This document shows, piece after piece, positions 1 through 9,107 of a stretch of 64,000 nucleotides of DNA. Position 1 is the stretch's first letter, and each line of letters begins with the position of its first letter. The stretch is from Trileptium ribeirensis (lineage: Eukaryota > Nematoda > Enoplea > Enoplida > Thoracostomopsidae). Under the pieces are notes generated by a model. That model saw nothing but the letters and a program-made list of their open reading frames with translations. It searched no databases and was not told the DNA's origin. A program made the translations under genes and the position numbers. The stretch is taken from NCBI GenBank assembly GCA_030248225.1, contig JASANE010012243.1, positions 31,079-95,078 of the forward strand. Direction: 5' to 3'.

Positions 1-221
1 GCACTGTTTGTCCAACGGTAGCCTAAACAGTGTACCTGATCAGAAAATTACCTTCTATCCATTATTTTCTCTTAGAATCATATAAACCAATAATTTCAAG
101 TTTCCTACAGAAGAATATGTAACAAACGTATGTGTAGTAAAGGAAGGCGACTGGAGATAGAGCGAAAGTGTGTATTCTACGCTCCAAGCTTTGTAAGCAT
201 ATTCGATTTGACACAGTATAC

Positions 222-451
222 GCAATGGTGTATAGTGGAAGGCATTTTTTGCTCTGGGTGTCCAAAAATCGACATATTTGATCGATAAATAAACATTATT
301 AGCTTCCTCAGTCTCTTTAAAGTTTCAGAAAGACAATAATACCATCGCAAAACATTAAGTTTAATGTAAAAGTTATTTTTAATGCATTTTAAATCCACTA
401 TACCTTCATTTCTTCCTTCATCTGTTTTACTATATATAAATTTCGAGGACC
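222..451 (+). repeat. Dispersed repeat, copy 1 of a local pair
   Basis: About 230 bases nearly repeated at 669-897 (a few dozen differences). Inside each copy GGTGTATAGTGGA (about 227) and TCCACTATACC (about 394-404) are inverted, so the core looks like a MITE of about 178 bases. The outer flanks are also shared, so the duplicated unit is larger than the core. Confidence 0.75.
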
Positions 452-668
452 GTTAGCCAAGCATACCCTAAGTACTTCTGCGTAAGCCATAGTGAAACGT
501 AAGTAGGGCACATAATTTGAGCAGGAATTTTTCATAATAACCTGCAGGAGTTTGTTAAATCAAAGCCAGGTCGATGCTTGTAGCAGCTATTTTACACATC
601 CAGAAGTTTGCGGGATACGTTTGAATTAAACCGGTCCAACTCGGTAACAGAGTATGGCTTACGCAGAG

Positions 669-897
669 GTAATGGTGTATAGTGGAAGACGTTTTTTGCT
701 CTGAAAGTCCAAAAACCGACATATTTGATCGATAAATAAACATTGTTAGCTTCCTCAGTCTCTTTAAAGTTTCAGAAAGGCAATAATACCATCGCAATAC
801 ATTAAGTTTAATGTAAAAATTATTTTTAATGCATTTTAAATCCACTATACCCTCATTTCTTCCATCATCTGTTTTACTATATATAAATTTCGAAGAC
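669..897 (+). repeat. Dispersed repeat, copy 2 of a local pair
   Basis: Second copy of the 222-451 unit, same orientation, offset 447 bases. Between the copies, CTTCTGCGTAAGCCATA (about 476-492) has an inverted partner TATGGCTTACGCAGAGG (about 653-669). Confidence 0.75.
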
Positions 898-955
898 CAG
901 GTTCCGGTTCCGGTTTAAATGAACGGTTCCGGTTGCTGGTTCCGGTTCCGGTTAT
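898..955 (+). repeat. GGTTCC microsatellite
   Basis: Imperfect GGTTCC repeats, interrupted once by TTTAAATGAAC. Immediately follows the second local repeat copy. Confidence 0.85.
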
Positions 956-1377
956 TCCCTGATATATATTTTTAACATATATATATATAAGTTAAGTATT
1001 TACACATATATCGCTTTAGCGAATTTCCGGTGTCCGCATTCTAATATCGTATTTTTCAATATCGGCCGAGCCCTAATATATAAGACCTTGCAGACTGTGG
1101 AACGAACAAAAACATTGGATCCTAATTAAAATGCTTGGTGCAATCAAGATATATATTTTAGACTACACTGTAACATAGTAGAATGTTACTTTGTTCCATT
1201 GATTATAAACCAGACGAAATCGGCACGATTTCTCGCCATCCAGTTTATAAAATACATCCAGATTAAAGTCAAGAACTTTGTTCGCGCTTATGTTCTCATA
1301 TTTCATTTCAGTACGTTCTCATGTTAATATATATACGTAGCCAAATAACAAGAAAACATAAAATATAGTACACATAC

Positions 1378-1735
1378 CTGTTGTTAAAGGCCTTTGTCCA
1401 ACTGGAACTATTGTAATCATACGTGGTGGGGTTGACGGGACAGAACATCCCGTCCCAGGAATTCCACCGCCGAGTACAACAGCAGGTCTACTAGTCCTCA
1501 CAATCAACGGTGTATTTAACAGAGGCACATTACCGTGTGATATAAGTGTAGGTGTCCCAGGTGTTTGACTGTGATTAGCTATCAAAATATGCTGGTTTTG
1601 GATGTTGCCACTCGGCTGCACCACAACGCTATTACTTGACGAAGGTATTTGTGTTAACATGCTCGGCGACACACGGATAACCGTTGTTCCAGGAGAGCCT
1701 TTTGGTGCAGGCGACTGATGCACTGTATCGTATCT
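1378..1735 (-). CDS. Unrecognised gene, Ser/Thr/Pro/Val-rich exon b
   Basis: 358 bases, 119 codons plus one base. The acceptor is TTGATTTTAG and the donor AACAG|GTATGT. The frame is open throughout: RYDTVHQSPAPKGSPGTTVI near the start, ILIANHSQTPGTPT in the middle, MITIVPVGQRPLTT at the end. The composition (Pro, Ser, Thr, Val, Gln; no Cys pairs or charged runs) is that of a disordered region of a nuclear regulator or co-activator, but that is inference. The DP/E2F partner family was considered because of VV/PGTP-like stretches; the match is too weak to name. The gene continues to the left, probably beyond the window. Confidence 0.65.
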
Positions 1736-2097
1736 CTAAAATCAATGCTAGTAGTCGATATCATTATTAAATTTAAAGTAGAAAACTAATATGCGTGCAG
1801 TAAAAAGCGCAAATGGAAATTACTGCATGCAAGCCTGCACCAATTTGTTCATTGTGCTCGCAGATTAGTTTAAGTTTTTATATCGGAAAAAATGGAAGGC
1901 ATTTCGATTCGAGTTACACCGCGCCGTCGTAATGCATAACACAGCTTAAAACATAACGGGTGCTGCTTCGCTTAACTTCAATCTAGTATATAACTGGCAA
2001 AGCGTGTGGATATGGAGCCAGTGTGTTTGCTTTGCGCTTATTGACCATGGTCGTTCCAAATTTAGTTCCTTGAGCACCTTTAAATCCCCGAGATAGC

Positions 2098-2500
2098 AAT
2101 TATACTGGCCTATCCACAGTGGGGAGGGTGGGTGGGTGACCACCCCTTCTCCCACTTTCCAAATCCCCCATGTTCGTGAGATTTTCCCCGTGTCCGCCCC
2201 TGACTCGGCCGAAACCTCTCTGTTCAACTAATTCCAAAAATTTATTATGCCAAAAAATTTGTTTTTCGTTAGCAAATTGTTTTTTAAACATTAATTATAC
2301 TATTTATAGTGCTAAAATATCGTTTTTAGCTTAAAAATACATTTACGGTAGTAAAAATGTATGAAAATATGGAAATATTTAGTATTTTAAGCAAAATTTA
2401 TCCCCCACCCACTATAATTTTTCCTCCAAAAATGAACATGGGCACCGGAAGTTTCCCCCACCCACTTTTCAGAGGGCTGTGGACAGGCCAGTTATACTTT
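2098..2500. mobile_element. MITE with CTGGCCTRTCCACAG terminal inverted repeats
   Basis: The left end TATACTGGCCTATCCACAG and the right end CTGTGGACAGGCCAGTTATA are imperfect inverted repeats about 400 bases apart. Next to the ends are G-rich and C-rich stretches (GGGTGGGTGGGTGACCACCCC). Related ends occur at about 16030, 23588 and 32067. No coding capacity; target duplication not clear. Confidence 0.65.
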
Positions 2501-2544
2501 AATAGTAATGCTATGGTCATTTTAATCACATATAAAACCGTACA

Positions 2545-3000
2545 GCTCTTTATTTTTTCTTACAATGACCAAAAAGACAAAAACTTTTGAGATTTATAAA
2601 TAATAATTTTTAAGAAAAATGTAATTTGAAGTGTCTTTTTACGTTGTACGACCCCAAAACTTAAGATATTTGATGCATGATTTGAGACCATGCAATGCAA
2701 TTGCTGTTATTGTATTTAAGTTAAAACCTATAGACACATACTAATAATATATATACATTACATATATATATATATTGAAAAAGTTGCGAAATTTCAGTAC
2801 CTTCAGTGCTAAAATTTACTAAATTTTGCTCCAGAACTGCCCGTACGATTAACAACACAACCAATGTAGGGTTAAAACAATGATACCAACGTCTATAACG
2901 AATTAAGTAACACTATAATCTTTTTCATCCTCAAGAAACAGAAACTCTATTTTCACTTTGTAAAAGTACTTTTTAAACTTTTGCTTAAAGCTGGAAAACG
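2545..3000. repeat. Dispersed repeat shared with 38665-39060
   Basis: Recognisably similar over about 400 bases to 38665-39060 in the same orientation: AATGACCAAAAAGA.AAAA.CTTTTGA, the AT-rich ATATATAT.GAAAA core, GTTAAAACAAT, and AACACT.TAATC. Diverged; no open frame. Confidence 0.7.
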
Positions 3001-3972
3001 GCTGCTTTCACGTGAGAATCCATAACTACGTTGTAGCTTTCGATCAATTTTCGATGCGATGCCCCTGGGAAGAGTTATAACCTAGAACGTTGGGGACTCA
3101 AAGTGGCCAAACACTAACAGTCTAAAAATAGTGCGGGTTTTATCAAACTTTAGGCAGGACATCAGGACAGCAGCGTAAATACAAAGCAAGCTACACAACT
3201 ATATACATTTCATTATGTGTCGAAAAAATGTAAAAACCATCAATCAGGTAAACAAGGTGAGGAGACCGAGAAAAAGAATTTCTCAGTTAGACGTTATGTT
3301 AAGAAACTCCGGCCACAGCTCTCGATCAGTTTCAATAAACGTTTTATTTTTGCATATTTTATGCAGCCAAGTGTTTATAAATTGCCCGAAATAAGCGTGG
3401 GATACCTAATACCTATTCAGCCATTTTTCCAATACACATGTGTGCACGTGAATGTTTAAAACCTGGTGAAACAAGCATCTATCCATTTAGTTAGTATAAA
3501 AATATATGGCATCAAGAGGTATTGTGCTTATTATCAAACGTATTAATGAATTTTGTCGACGAGAAACACAAACCACTGTATTGGACGTTTTGTACTAGCA
3601 CGTATACATAATATATACATTTACTGGCATCTCCAAGGAGCTGCAGTGCCCACGTTTTTCGAGCTCACCCACGATTCTGGCCGATAACCCGTAATGCCAC
3701 CATGCAATTGTTGACTTCGCCCAGGTCAATTCCCCACATGTTTTGATGTGTAGCATCAAAAATGATGTCGGATCCCTAACACTCTGTTGCATTATCCAAT
3801 AGTATGATATGGCACTCATACCAGTAAGCAGTACAGTAATGGTTTACTAGTACTGATATTCATTAACTTTGTCCAAATAACTTTTTTGACCTAAGCGTAA
3901 ATATACGTATGTCACAAAGGTCTATTAAATATCAGCAAGAAGCAGAACAAGAATACCGCTGCGGTTACTTAC

Positions 3973-4116
3973 TTCATTCGCTTTGTTCGACACATTCCCA
4001 CTATGTCTATCCTGCTGCGAAAATGTATAGTGATCGTAACGATCATTCTTATGGGCGCCGTTGTTCAAAGTACTATTTGGATACGCCGTATTAAGTGACA
4101 TGTCTGAAATATTCAT
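3973..4116 (-). CDS. Unrecognised gene, putative exon a
   Basis: 48 codons from an ATG (MNISDMSLNTAYPNSTLNNG) to a strong donor GAA|GTAAGT at 3973. Polar and rich in Asn, Ser, His and Asp. It joins in phase 0 to the exon at 1735-1378. An acceptor could be TTTCCTAG near 4153 or CCTCAG near 4144, both inside the end of a dispersed element (4135-4470), so the exon may begin in repeat-derived sequence. No family recognised. Confidence 0.5.
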
Positions 4117-4134
4117 TGAAACGAAGCCAGAGCT

Positions 4135-4470
4135 GTTTCCACTGAGGGCGCTAGGAAAAAAGTCGTGAAAATTTCTTTTTTTGTACATTGTTGTCACTTT
4201 ATAACTTATCTTCAAGGTGGTTGGATTTCGATAAAATTTTAGTTCGATAGTAGAAATTATGACGATGTGCCCTTTAATGAAGCTAGAATAGCTGCGTCCC
4301 TAGTAGCTCCCTGATCAAAACGTCAAAACGGCAAAAACAGGTTTTTAAGAGTTCTTTAACAAATTTGGCGATACGGGCGCCAGTTTTTCGCAGGCCACAT
4401 GTCGCGACATAGGTTTTAAGCAATACAAAGATACCACCACAATTAATCAGCTTATCGAGATCTATAATAT
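4135..4470 (+). repeat. Tail fragment of the tandem-repeat element family
   Basis: Matches the roughly 380-base tail at 29530-29930 (plus) and 35765-35390 (minus): GCGCTAGG.AAAA.GTGAAAATTTC, CCAACCACC (inverted), AAAACGGCAAAAACAGGTTTTTAA, GGCGATACGGG.GCCA, and TCGAGATCTA near the end. The tandem-repeat part of the element is absent here. Confidence 0.7.
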
Positions 4471-4617
4471 GGTTAGCGACCGGAACTTCAACAAGATCAA
4501 ACTACGAACCCTATCTATACTTCATCATTCGAAATATAAGGCAAAAGATTACATTCGCTGTGCTCAAGAACAATGTGTGTTGATTCATGTATCAAAAAGT
4601 CAATCAAGTCCAATAAA

Positions 4618-4755
4618 GCAACTCAGGCTGTATTTTCTCATTCGGGGGCGGCTCTGCAGGCAACTCAAGCCATATCTTCCGATTCGGAGGCGGCACCGCA
4701 AGCAGCCTAATTTTTACCTTCCAATTCGGGGCGGCTTCGCGAGCAATTCAAACCG
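4618..4755 (+). repeat. 42-base tandem repeat, about 3.5 copies
   Basis: Units begin GCAACTCAGGC, GCAACTCAAGC, GCAGCCTAA and GCAATTCAA, each followed by ATTCGG.GGCGGC. One frame gives a 14-residue period (ATQAVFSHSGAALQ, ATQAISSDSEAAPQ) until a stop, so this may be a fossil of a repetitive protein, perhaps from a retroelement. Not recognised. Confidence 0.75.
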
Positions 4756-5601
4756 TATGTTTCTTTTCGGTCGCGCTAAGATACGAGAATTTCACGCCTA
4801 CCGAGGTTCATCGACAAGATAAGGAAACGGTATCCAGGGGAATGGCAACATCTTTAATCCTACGACGAAAAAAACGAGTAAAACCACGAGAACTACTTAA
4901 GCAGTGGTGATTACAATAACCAGAAATTGGCAACGATGACAGGATCCCTCAAATAACAAGTAAATTCCGGTGATTCCACAGTAATAAGGAATATCACTAA
5001 TGGAACATTACTACGAAATAATGGCACCAAACCGAAACGAACGGTATCGACAATGCCAAGCAAATACTACCAAGTATGAGCAGTATCGCACTAAGTATAA
5101 AGTAGGAATCCGAATTGTTAATTCCGTGTAGTGTTGTATAACATAATTGTTTAATAATTTATCTAATTTCAGAAACTTTATTTTGGGGCGAACCAGGTTT
5201 TTTGCCCAAAAAATCGTAAAGGATGCCGAAAGAAGAAAAATAAACTATATAAAAATGAGGATTAGTACATTGGTCGGAATGAAAGAAAATTATTGGTGCT
5301 CACTCGGCGCAGTGACTGGATGATTAGCGAACTGAATGAAATACATCGAGTAGGCAGTTTAGTTAGTTACATACCAAATGACATAACAGTTACATAACAA
5401 ATTAGTTACATACCATACCCGGGGCGAGTAAGGGCGTGGATTCGGATAACCCCATCGAGCGATCCGGGGTGTTGAGGCGGGTGTCTTTTTCTACTCCTAT
5501 TTTCAAGGTTTTTTATTTTCATTTATCACTCAAGAGCCGGTCTCCACTCCCGCCCTGGCGCTCCCTGTTGTCCTCGACATGGCATATCAGCGCGATATTC
5601 G
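4756..5601. other. No gene recognised
   Basis: AT-rich with many stops in all frames. TAATTTCAG followed by an open stretch near 5170 looks like an acceptor, but nothing recognisable follows. A direct repeat of TTAGTTACATACCA lies at about 5363-5413. 5415-5600 is GC-richer and leads into the G-free tract. Confidence 0.5.
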
Positions 5602-6065
5602 CCCACCTTCTTTCATTAAAACCTAAATTTAACCCAATTCAATTTTTCCTCAATTTCTCACTTTTTCAACCAAAATTCTAACTACCCTCTCTCCCCCAAA
5701 ACTAAACCAGTATAATACAAATTTTAAAAATTCTATCACATAACCCCATACATTTATATACTTAACCATACCCTTACCCCACCTTCTAATTTTTATAAAT
5801 TTTAAATTTTATTAAAATTTCCAAATTTTCCCTTTTCTCCCATTTTTCAAACAATTCCCATTTATTCTAAACTTAATTCCCACTTACCAAATTTCTAATT
5901 CAAACTTCCTTACCTTCCCCTTTCATCATATTCAAATTTCACACTTAAACTATTCCTACTTTTTCTAAACCAATGCCTACCCCTAACCCCATCTCTTCAA
6001 AATTTCCCATTTTTAAATTTCAACTAAATCTCCCTCTAAATTATACTTTTATAGTAAATTCACCT
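5602..6065 (-). other. G-free tract, probable LINE 3' region
   Basis: 464 bases with 3 G (5710, 5975, 6054) and 132 C on the plus strand by hand count; flanking DNA has normal G. It lies directly after the end of the minus-strand LINE reading frames, so on the LINE sense strand it would be a 3' region almost without C. Confidence 0.75.
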
Positions 6066-6089
6066 GGCCCCACGGTTATGGGAGGCCTC

Positions 6090-6840
6090 AATATCACTTG
6101 TCGCCACTCTTCCCTGTTCGCTCTACTCGGTTCGATATGCGACATCGGCTATTGTTGCCACTGGGGTAGCGGCACGTATCGAAAATGCTGGTGACAATCG
6201 GCCGACTGTTTGACGTCGCCAGGTCTCGTGTGATCTTCCGCGCGGTCGGGCCCAGCCGTCCGGGAACATGGCTTTGGCCAGTGACTTCGGGATCCTGTTG
6301 TCGGACATCCTCAGAACATGGCCGAGCAACCGCAAACCCTCCGTCCTCAGCAGTGTCGACACCTCGGTTTCGTGACCAAATCTTCGACGAAGGTCTTCAT
6401 TCCTGATGTGACCGAACTTTGTCCCGCCTAGAATCAGGCGTCGACTGAAGTTCTCGAACGTATTGATCAGTTGCTGAATAGTTGACTTCGCTGTCCATGT
6501 TCAGCAGGCGTAGAACAGAATCGGTCGCATGGCGGCATTATATATCTGAACTTTCGTGATACGGACACGTCTGCCGAGTTCCACACATACCATAGGCCCG
6601 CGAAGGCTGACCTGACGCGGCTTATGAGCTTTCTAATCTCGGTTTCGCAAGCCCCTGATCCCGTAAAAGTGCTGCCCAGATAACAGAATATCTCGACGTG
6701 TTCCAGCACAGAACCGTTCAGTACGATGTCTTGATGTCTCTTGATGCAGCAGGTCATTATCTTGGTCTTCTGGGAGCTGATGGCCAGACCAATGCGCTTT
6801 GCAGCTGTGTCGCCTCGACTGAGCACTTATTGTAGTTCGC
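6090..6840 (-). pseudogene. LINE reverse transcriptase remnant, C-terminal part
   Basis: Two minus-strand frames, broken by frameshifts and stops. The upstream one (about 6826-6500) holds the late reverse-transcriptase region: IGLAISSQKTKIMT, then LNGSVLEHVEIFCYLGS, then a helix with VRSAFAGLW. The downstream one (about 6362-6126) holds the end of the protein: LRLLGHVLRMSDNRIPK and RPRGR. These are hallmarks of non-LTR retrotransposons of the RTE/Jockey/CR1 type. The 5' two-thirds of the element is missing, as is usual for truncated LINE insertions. Confidence 0.85.
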
Positions 6841-7107
6841 TGGATGAATATACGGCTATGGCTATCTTAGGCACAAAGCAATAACTAGGTGAAAGCACGC
6901 GTGCCCTGTGCTCGAACCGTCCTACCGACATGCTACTGGCAACATCTCTAACCACACATTTTTCGGTGACGATTCCCTTCTCCAGTTAATTTCCGATAGC
7001 TGTCATAAAAATTCCCCATCCAACCGCTACCCCTTCAAATCTAAAATGGCCCAAATTATGAATTATTTCATTTAGGAACTCGGAGATAAAAAAATGTGAA
7101 AAGCAGC

Positions 7108-7182
7108 CGTCTGTCGGGATTCGAACACACAAACCCACTTTTAGATCTTCAGCAAGAAATCTCTCGACAGAGCTATCCCGCT
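7108..7182 (-). tRNA. tRNA-Phe-like sequence (pseudogene or SINE head)
   Basis: On the minus strand: ATAGCTCTGTCGAGAG (A box and D arm), CTGAAGATCTAAAAG (as in tRNA-Phe with a GAA anticodon), and GTTCGAATCC (B box). The spacing is that of a tRNA. Acceptor, anticodon and T stems do not pair well and no CCA-side match is seen, so a functional tRNA is unlikely; a tRNA-derived SINE or a pseudogene fits better. Confidence 0.5.
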
Positions 7183-8620
7183 TGGGTTCGCAGAATTTAT
7201 AAATTTACTTCATTGGAATAAAATGTACCTTAGAAGTTTAATTAAAATTTAAAAAAGTAGCTACGTAGTTTACACGAAATAATTATTAATTAAATTCTGG
7301 ATAAAATAGAACAAAGAACGAATAAAAACGTTGTCGTTCTCATTATGTTGCTCTACGAGGAACTTGGAGCTCTTCCACAGTGCAAGATAATACTATAATA
7401 AATAATGAAGCCTTGGTAGGAACAATTTTTATTTAAGTTCTTATAATTTTTCGAATAATTCAAGGTGAAAACAAAAAGATTACAGCATAAATTAACATTT
7501 TTGCTTTCAAGATAGTACAAACGAATGTCCATAATATAACTACGCGAGATGAACGTTACTACGCCAATCAAGCATCCTGTTTAGCAATTAGCACTAGGAA
7601 CGTCATACCCCTGTTAGACAAAATACGGACATTCGATCAGTGTTATGCTAACTGAAAATTAGTAAAATCAGAAACAAGTATTAGAAGCCATGACACCCTG
7701 TGTTCGAACAAATTTTAGGCGATTTTCAATTTGCAGGAAAACGGTTTTATCAGACTACCTGTCCACTGTACAATGGTCGATCCAGAATTTCACCATAGGC
7801 CGCAAGTTATCCATCCCCACATATGCCGGCAGGGGGGTAGGGGGTAACCCCCCGTGAGGTTCGGACCCCCCCCCCCGAGGCCGGAAAGACAAGGGTAACC
7901 CCCGCAAAGGGAAGCTTGGCGGCTCCTCGATGAGTTTCGAAGTAGGACCTTAGTGCAAAACCTTGCGCAAATTGCCCCTGCTTGTTGCTAAAGGTGCATG
8001 TACGGCTGTAAATTTGTGGAAAGCTTTTTTGTTGACGGCGTCATTCCCTGAAGTAAAAGTTAATCGAATTATACTTATTTATATACTAGCGCCAACTAGA
8101 TATTTAGACATTGAATGTATGCTATGGTCCACGGTGGATTAACCATGAACTCAGCACTAAAAGAGCGCTGGAACCCTCCATCGCCGTAGGGGTATATAAT
8201 ACTGTGACGTGTTCATGTATGGGTATGATAGGTGTTTCTGTGTGTATTTTGATGTTAATTAGTTTGTTTATGTAGAAGAAAAAACCCCATTATTATGCCC
8301 AGAGTATGAGCTCCAAAAATTAGGTAACGAATGAATGCTTCGAAAAGGGTTTGTATTTTAATAATTTTTCTGCAAAAACTGCACTCATACGCGAAAAATT
8401 TGTCTTCGAGGACCAAAAAAAGGTTCTCACGACTAACCCCCCTAGGAAAATTTGGCCGGCCAGGGGAGATTACCCCCTGGGATGGCCTCTACCCCCCTAG
8501 CATGGCCCACCGCCGACATTTATGTCCGTCCCCTTTGCCTACCCCGAGGCGCTCTAAACATAAATTTAGCATTACAAGAAAAAATTTATAGCAAACACTG
8601 GTATGCATTAACGAAATTAA
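7183..8620. other. No gene; poly-G/poly-C-containing repeat
   Basis: 7830-7900 holds GGGGGGTAGGGGGTAACCCCCC (hairpin-capable) followed by a run of 13 C. 8437-8545 has similar CCCCCCTAGG and ACCCCCCTAG blocks. These look like ends or internal parts of C-tract-bearing repeats. No recognised coding sequence. Confidence 0.5.
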
Positions 8621-8627
8621 AAACGAA

Positions 8628-9107
8628 ATGCGTCAGGTCGAGAACTACCGTATGAGTAGAGACACCATTTTTTCCTATGACCCAGCGGCATTAAAACATA
8701 GGATAAGGGCGGATTTTGATACTGAGTACCGTAAGCTAGTTTCTTACTTTACGTATACTCGAGCGCCAGAGCTACTGAATCCTGAAGATTACCGTGGCAT
8801 TGAAATATCTGGATGACATACAAAGAATCCGGCTACGGACAGATTCGCAAATTACGTAAGACTCCTCAAGTTGTCCGGGATGTCTAGCAAAGCTACATTC
8901 GGAAACGGTGTGCACCTCATGAGACTGTTGAACAACTTAGAGTTATTGTTCATACAACTGAACTTGAACGCCCAACAACACGCATATAGTGTAAGTACAG
9001 AGCACTATGCAACAGCAACACAATACACATATGACTACAAACGGAAAACGGGTGGGAAGTACAGAATCGAGAGGAGGGGAATTTATTGTTTCGGACGTGA
9101 ATCTTAG
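8628..9107 (+). pseudogene. Broken open frames, unknown origin
   Basis: Two consecutive plus-strand frames (8628-8816 with FSYDPAALKHRIRADFDTEY and LLNPEDYRGIEISG; 8871-9107 with NGVHLMRLLNNLELLFIQLN) lie 55 bases apart in different frames, as in a decayed coding sequence. Codon composition looks protein-like, but I recognise no family. Possibly part of a transposon. Confidence 0.35.

Noticed and set aside
1378..1735. Naming the left-hand gene as the DP/E2F partner
   Set aside because: Only vague similarity in a low-complexity region; no DNA-binding domain is in the window.
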